Origin: Microcaldota archaeon | GTDB taxonomy: Archaea > Micrarchaeota > Micrarchaeia > Anstonellales > J096 | DNA length: 8,001 bases | Direction of reading: 5' to 3' | Assembly: GCA_025058915.1 (NCBI GenBank) | Contig: JANXEC010000022.1 | Location: 1 to 8,001, forward strand | Shown: one piece after another, positions 6,576-8,001 of the stretch | Position numbering within the stretch: position 1 is the first letter of the stretch | Layout: each line of letters starts with the position of its first letter | Made by a program: the position numbers and the translations under genes | Notes under the pieces: generated by a model | Told to the model about the DNA's origin: nothing | Seen by the model: only the letters and a program-made list of their open reading frames with translations | The model's database searches: none

Positions 6576-7386
6576 ATACAGAGATGTTCTGGAGTTTTTA
6601 GAGACTAAGAAATACATAAGAGTGAACTGGATAAAGACCAGGAAGAGACCTAATTACAGAGAGACTTTCTTACCATACATCTACGAAATTCCAAAGACTC
6701 TAAAGGTAGGGAACACTCTAGAGTATCTAGCAGGTTACATACATTCCCAATCCCTAGCATCAGCAATCCCCCCACATGTACTAGATCCTAATCCCAGAGA
6801 TATAGTTTATGATGCAGCTGCTGCACCAGGTAGTAAAACCACTCAGATTGCGATGCTCATGGAGAACAGAGGGGTTATAGTAGCGAACGATAAACCTGAT
6901 AGAATACCTGCATTAAGGTCTAACATAGAGAGACTAGGTGTGATAAACACAGCTATCATAAGCAGAGATGCAAAGAGAACCCCTGATTTCATATACTCCA
7001 AGGCTCTGGTGGATGCTCCATGTACTGCTCTCGGTGCTCATAAGTATGCCTGGAGGAGAGTTACAGACTCAATAGTAAGAACTCTATCAATGGTTCAGTA
7101 CAGAATGTTAGAGGCAACCTACAGAGCTCTAAGACCAGGAGGGGTTATAGTATATTCTACCTGTACATTCACATATGCTGAGAATGAAGGGGTTGTATCA
7201 ACTCTCCTTAGCAGAACTGATGCAAGATTGGTTAAGATACACTTACCCATATCGTATGATAGAGGATACTCTAATGAATTTGAGGATTTGCAACATACTA
7301 TAAGACTACACCCTAGAGATGTTGGGGAGTATTTTTATGTGGCAAAGATCATGAAACCTTTTTCAGGATCAGTTCCAGATCTCTGA
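6544..7386 (+). CDS. NOL1/NOP2/Sun-family RNA (cytosine-5) methyltransferase
   Basis: A 280-residue S-adenosylmethionine-dependent enzyme that methylates C5 of cytosine in tRNA or rRNA. The SAM-binding motif I is DAAAAPGSKTTQIA (90-103). The acidic ribose contact is likely in VANDKP (113-118), and RDAKR (141-145) is the motif III region. Motif IV is VDAPCTALG (156-164) with release cysteine C160, and motif VI is YSTCTFTYAENE (204-215) with the catalytic cysteine C207. Both cysteines of the two-Cys RNA m5C mechanism are present. The C-terminal block RLHPRDVGEYFYVAKI (254-269) is the usual closing strand. The N-terminal YIRVNWIKT (24-32) corresponds to the family's RVNTLK segment, which supports the early ATG start. 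The size and lack of an added PUA domain resemble archaeal Trm4 (tRNA C48/C49), but an rRNA target cannot be excluded. It overlaps sppA at its 5' end and the convergent ileS gene by 38 nt at its 3' end. Confidence 0.92.
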   Translation: METDIGSELNRYRDVLEFLETKKYIRVNWIKTRKRPNYRETFLPYIYEIPKTLKVGNTLEYLAGYIHSQSLASAIPPHVLDPNPRDIVYDAAAAPGSKTTQIAMLMENRGVIVANDKPDRIPALRSNIERLGVINTAIISRDAKRTPDFIYSKALVDAPCTALGAHKYAWRRVTDSIVRTLSMVQYRMLEATYRALRPGGVIVYSTCTFTYAENEGVVSTLLSRTDARLVKIHLPISYDRGYSNEFEDLQHTIRLHPRDVGEYFYVAKIMKPFSGSVPDL

Positions 7387-8001
7387 TCTCATACCTAGTT
7401 CCATTTTGTGTATCCCCCTTCACTAGCTTGCTCCTGGTTCTCTCCTCCAGTTCTTGGATATATTTCTCTATGATTCTCTCAACTCTCTCTGATCCTCTGT
7501 AGTTCAGAACCACTATCTCGTCTCTTTTCAGACCTGATTGCTTCCTGAAGAATTGTATTCTTCTAGATATCTCATTGAACAACCACTCCTCCTCTGTATT
7601 ACCTCTCTCTATCTCTATCCTGAATCCATCAAGTTCCACATCAGCTCTACTCACTCTCTGAAATACTACCTCTTTAGCATTTGTCATTATAGCTATTACC
7701 TGAGCCATCTCCTCGAGATCTCCCTCTATCTTTATCTTAGTCACAGGCATCCTTAGGGGAATACCGGATCTCTGTCTCCATTCAAGTATCTTAGATATAA
7801 TCTCTCTTGCTCTATCCATTCTTGATATGATCCTCTCATCATATCCGTCAGGATCTTGTATAGGTATCATGAATATAGATTCTTTTCCCACCTCAGATCT
7901 ATAGAGTTTCTGATATATATATTCTGATGTTGCAGGAACTATTGGTGAGAGCATCACTAGAAGCTCCAGGAAGATCTTCCTAAGTGTAGTTATACTAGAT
8001 G
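7349..8001 (-). CDS. ileS: Isoleucyl-tRNA synthetase, C-terminal part (5' end outside window)
   Basis: The enzyme charges tRNA-Ile with isoleucine in the cytoplasm. Only the last 216 or so residues are visible. The frame continues to the window edge past the internal GTG at 7957 (SSITTLRKIFLELLVMLSPI). The region starts in the anticodon-binding helical domain (LSPIVPATSEYIYQKLY, compare LAPFxPFxTEEIYQ). The LEWRQRSGIPLRMPV block follows (about 7739-7786), matching the ARQKAGIKLRxPV signature of IleRS, then the TNAKEVVF strand (about 7658-7681; compare LNVKEV). RRIQFFRKQSGLKRDE (7517-7564) matches the RRIQxxRKxxGL signature of the IleRS C-terminal extension and argues against ValRS or LeuRS. 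The stop is TGA at 7349-7351, inside the 3' end of the convergent methyltransferase gene. The end looks natural, not truncated. Confidence 0.9.
   Translation of the reverse strand, partial: SSITTLRKIFLELLVMLSPIVPATSEYIYQKLYRSEVGKESIFMIPIQDPDGYDERIISRMDRAREIISKILEWRQRSGIPLRMPVTKIKIEGDLEEMAQVIAIMTNAKEVVFQRVSRADVELDGFRIEIERGNTEEEWLFNEISRRIQFFRKQSGLKRDEIVVLNYRGSERVERIIEKYIQELEERTRSKLVKGDTQNGTRYEIRDLELILKKVS

Noticed and set aside
7349..7957. A complete 202-residue minus-strand gene starting at GTG 7957
   Set aside because: The frame continues to the window end and the upstream residues fit the IleRS anticodon-binding domain, so this is a partial synthetase gene.
7349..8001. Valyl- or leucyl-tRNA synthetase
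   Set aside because: The RRIQxxRKxxGL and WRQRSGIPLRxPV blocks are typical of IleRS and not of the ValRS coiled-coil or LeuRS C-terminus.
1..8001. Under-representation of CTAG
   Set aside because: Around thirty CTAG sites were seen by eye, close to what the base composition would give, so no avoidance is claimed.
1..8001. CRISPR arrays, insertion sequences or attachment sites beside the tRNA
   Set aside because: No regularly spaced repeats, transposase-like frames, or second copy of the tRNA 3' end were found on reading the window.

Overview
The window comes from a compact, AT-rich archaeal chromosome. The evidence is a class III (type IV pilin-like) signal peptide, TATA boxes about 25-29 nt ahead of several start codons with no room for a Shine-Dalgarno leader, a class II tRNA-Ser with no encoded CCA, and archaeal-style tRNA/translation genes. 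CpG is strongly depleted and arginine is almost always AGA/AGG. The lineage cannot be fixed from sequence alone; a small-genome archaeon (DPANN/Micrarchaeota-like) or a euryarchaeal relative is possible, but this is inference.

Left part (1-4420, all plus strand): a putative cell-surface cluster. It holds the 3' end of a large cysteine-free, tyrosine/arginine-rich protein (unidentified), then a class III prepilin (1847-2266). Two beta-rich proteins follow (2263-3093 and 3116-4420) that align with one another in at least three blocks and resemble the DUF4139 family. The first of the two starts in an ATGA overlap with the pilin and has no signal peptide; the second has an N-terminal membrane anchor. 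Several N-glycosylation sequons in all three small proteins fit a surface location.

Middle (4422-5640): a minus-strand tRNA-Ser(UGA) lies 1 nt beyond the stop codon of the last surface gene. It is divergent from a gene for an unidentified 360-residue protein made of what look like four divergent copies of a 50-residue helical (winged-helix-like?) unit. A palindromic TTTTAAAA sits exactly midway between the tRNA 5' end and the GTG start of that gene.

Right part (5673-8001): a membrane-anchored SppA/S49 peptidase overlaps by 32 nt with a NOL1/NOP2/Sun-family RNA m5C methyltransferase. The latter converges, with a 38-nt 3' overlap, on the C-terminal end of isoleucyl-tRNA synthetase (minus strand, running off the window). 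There are no gene-free stretches longer than about 55 nt apart from the tRNA gap, and no mobile elements or CRISPR arrays were seen.
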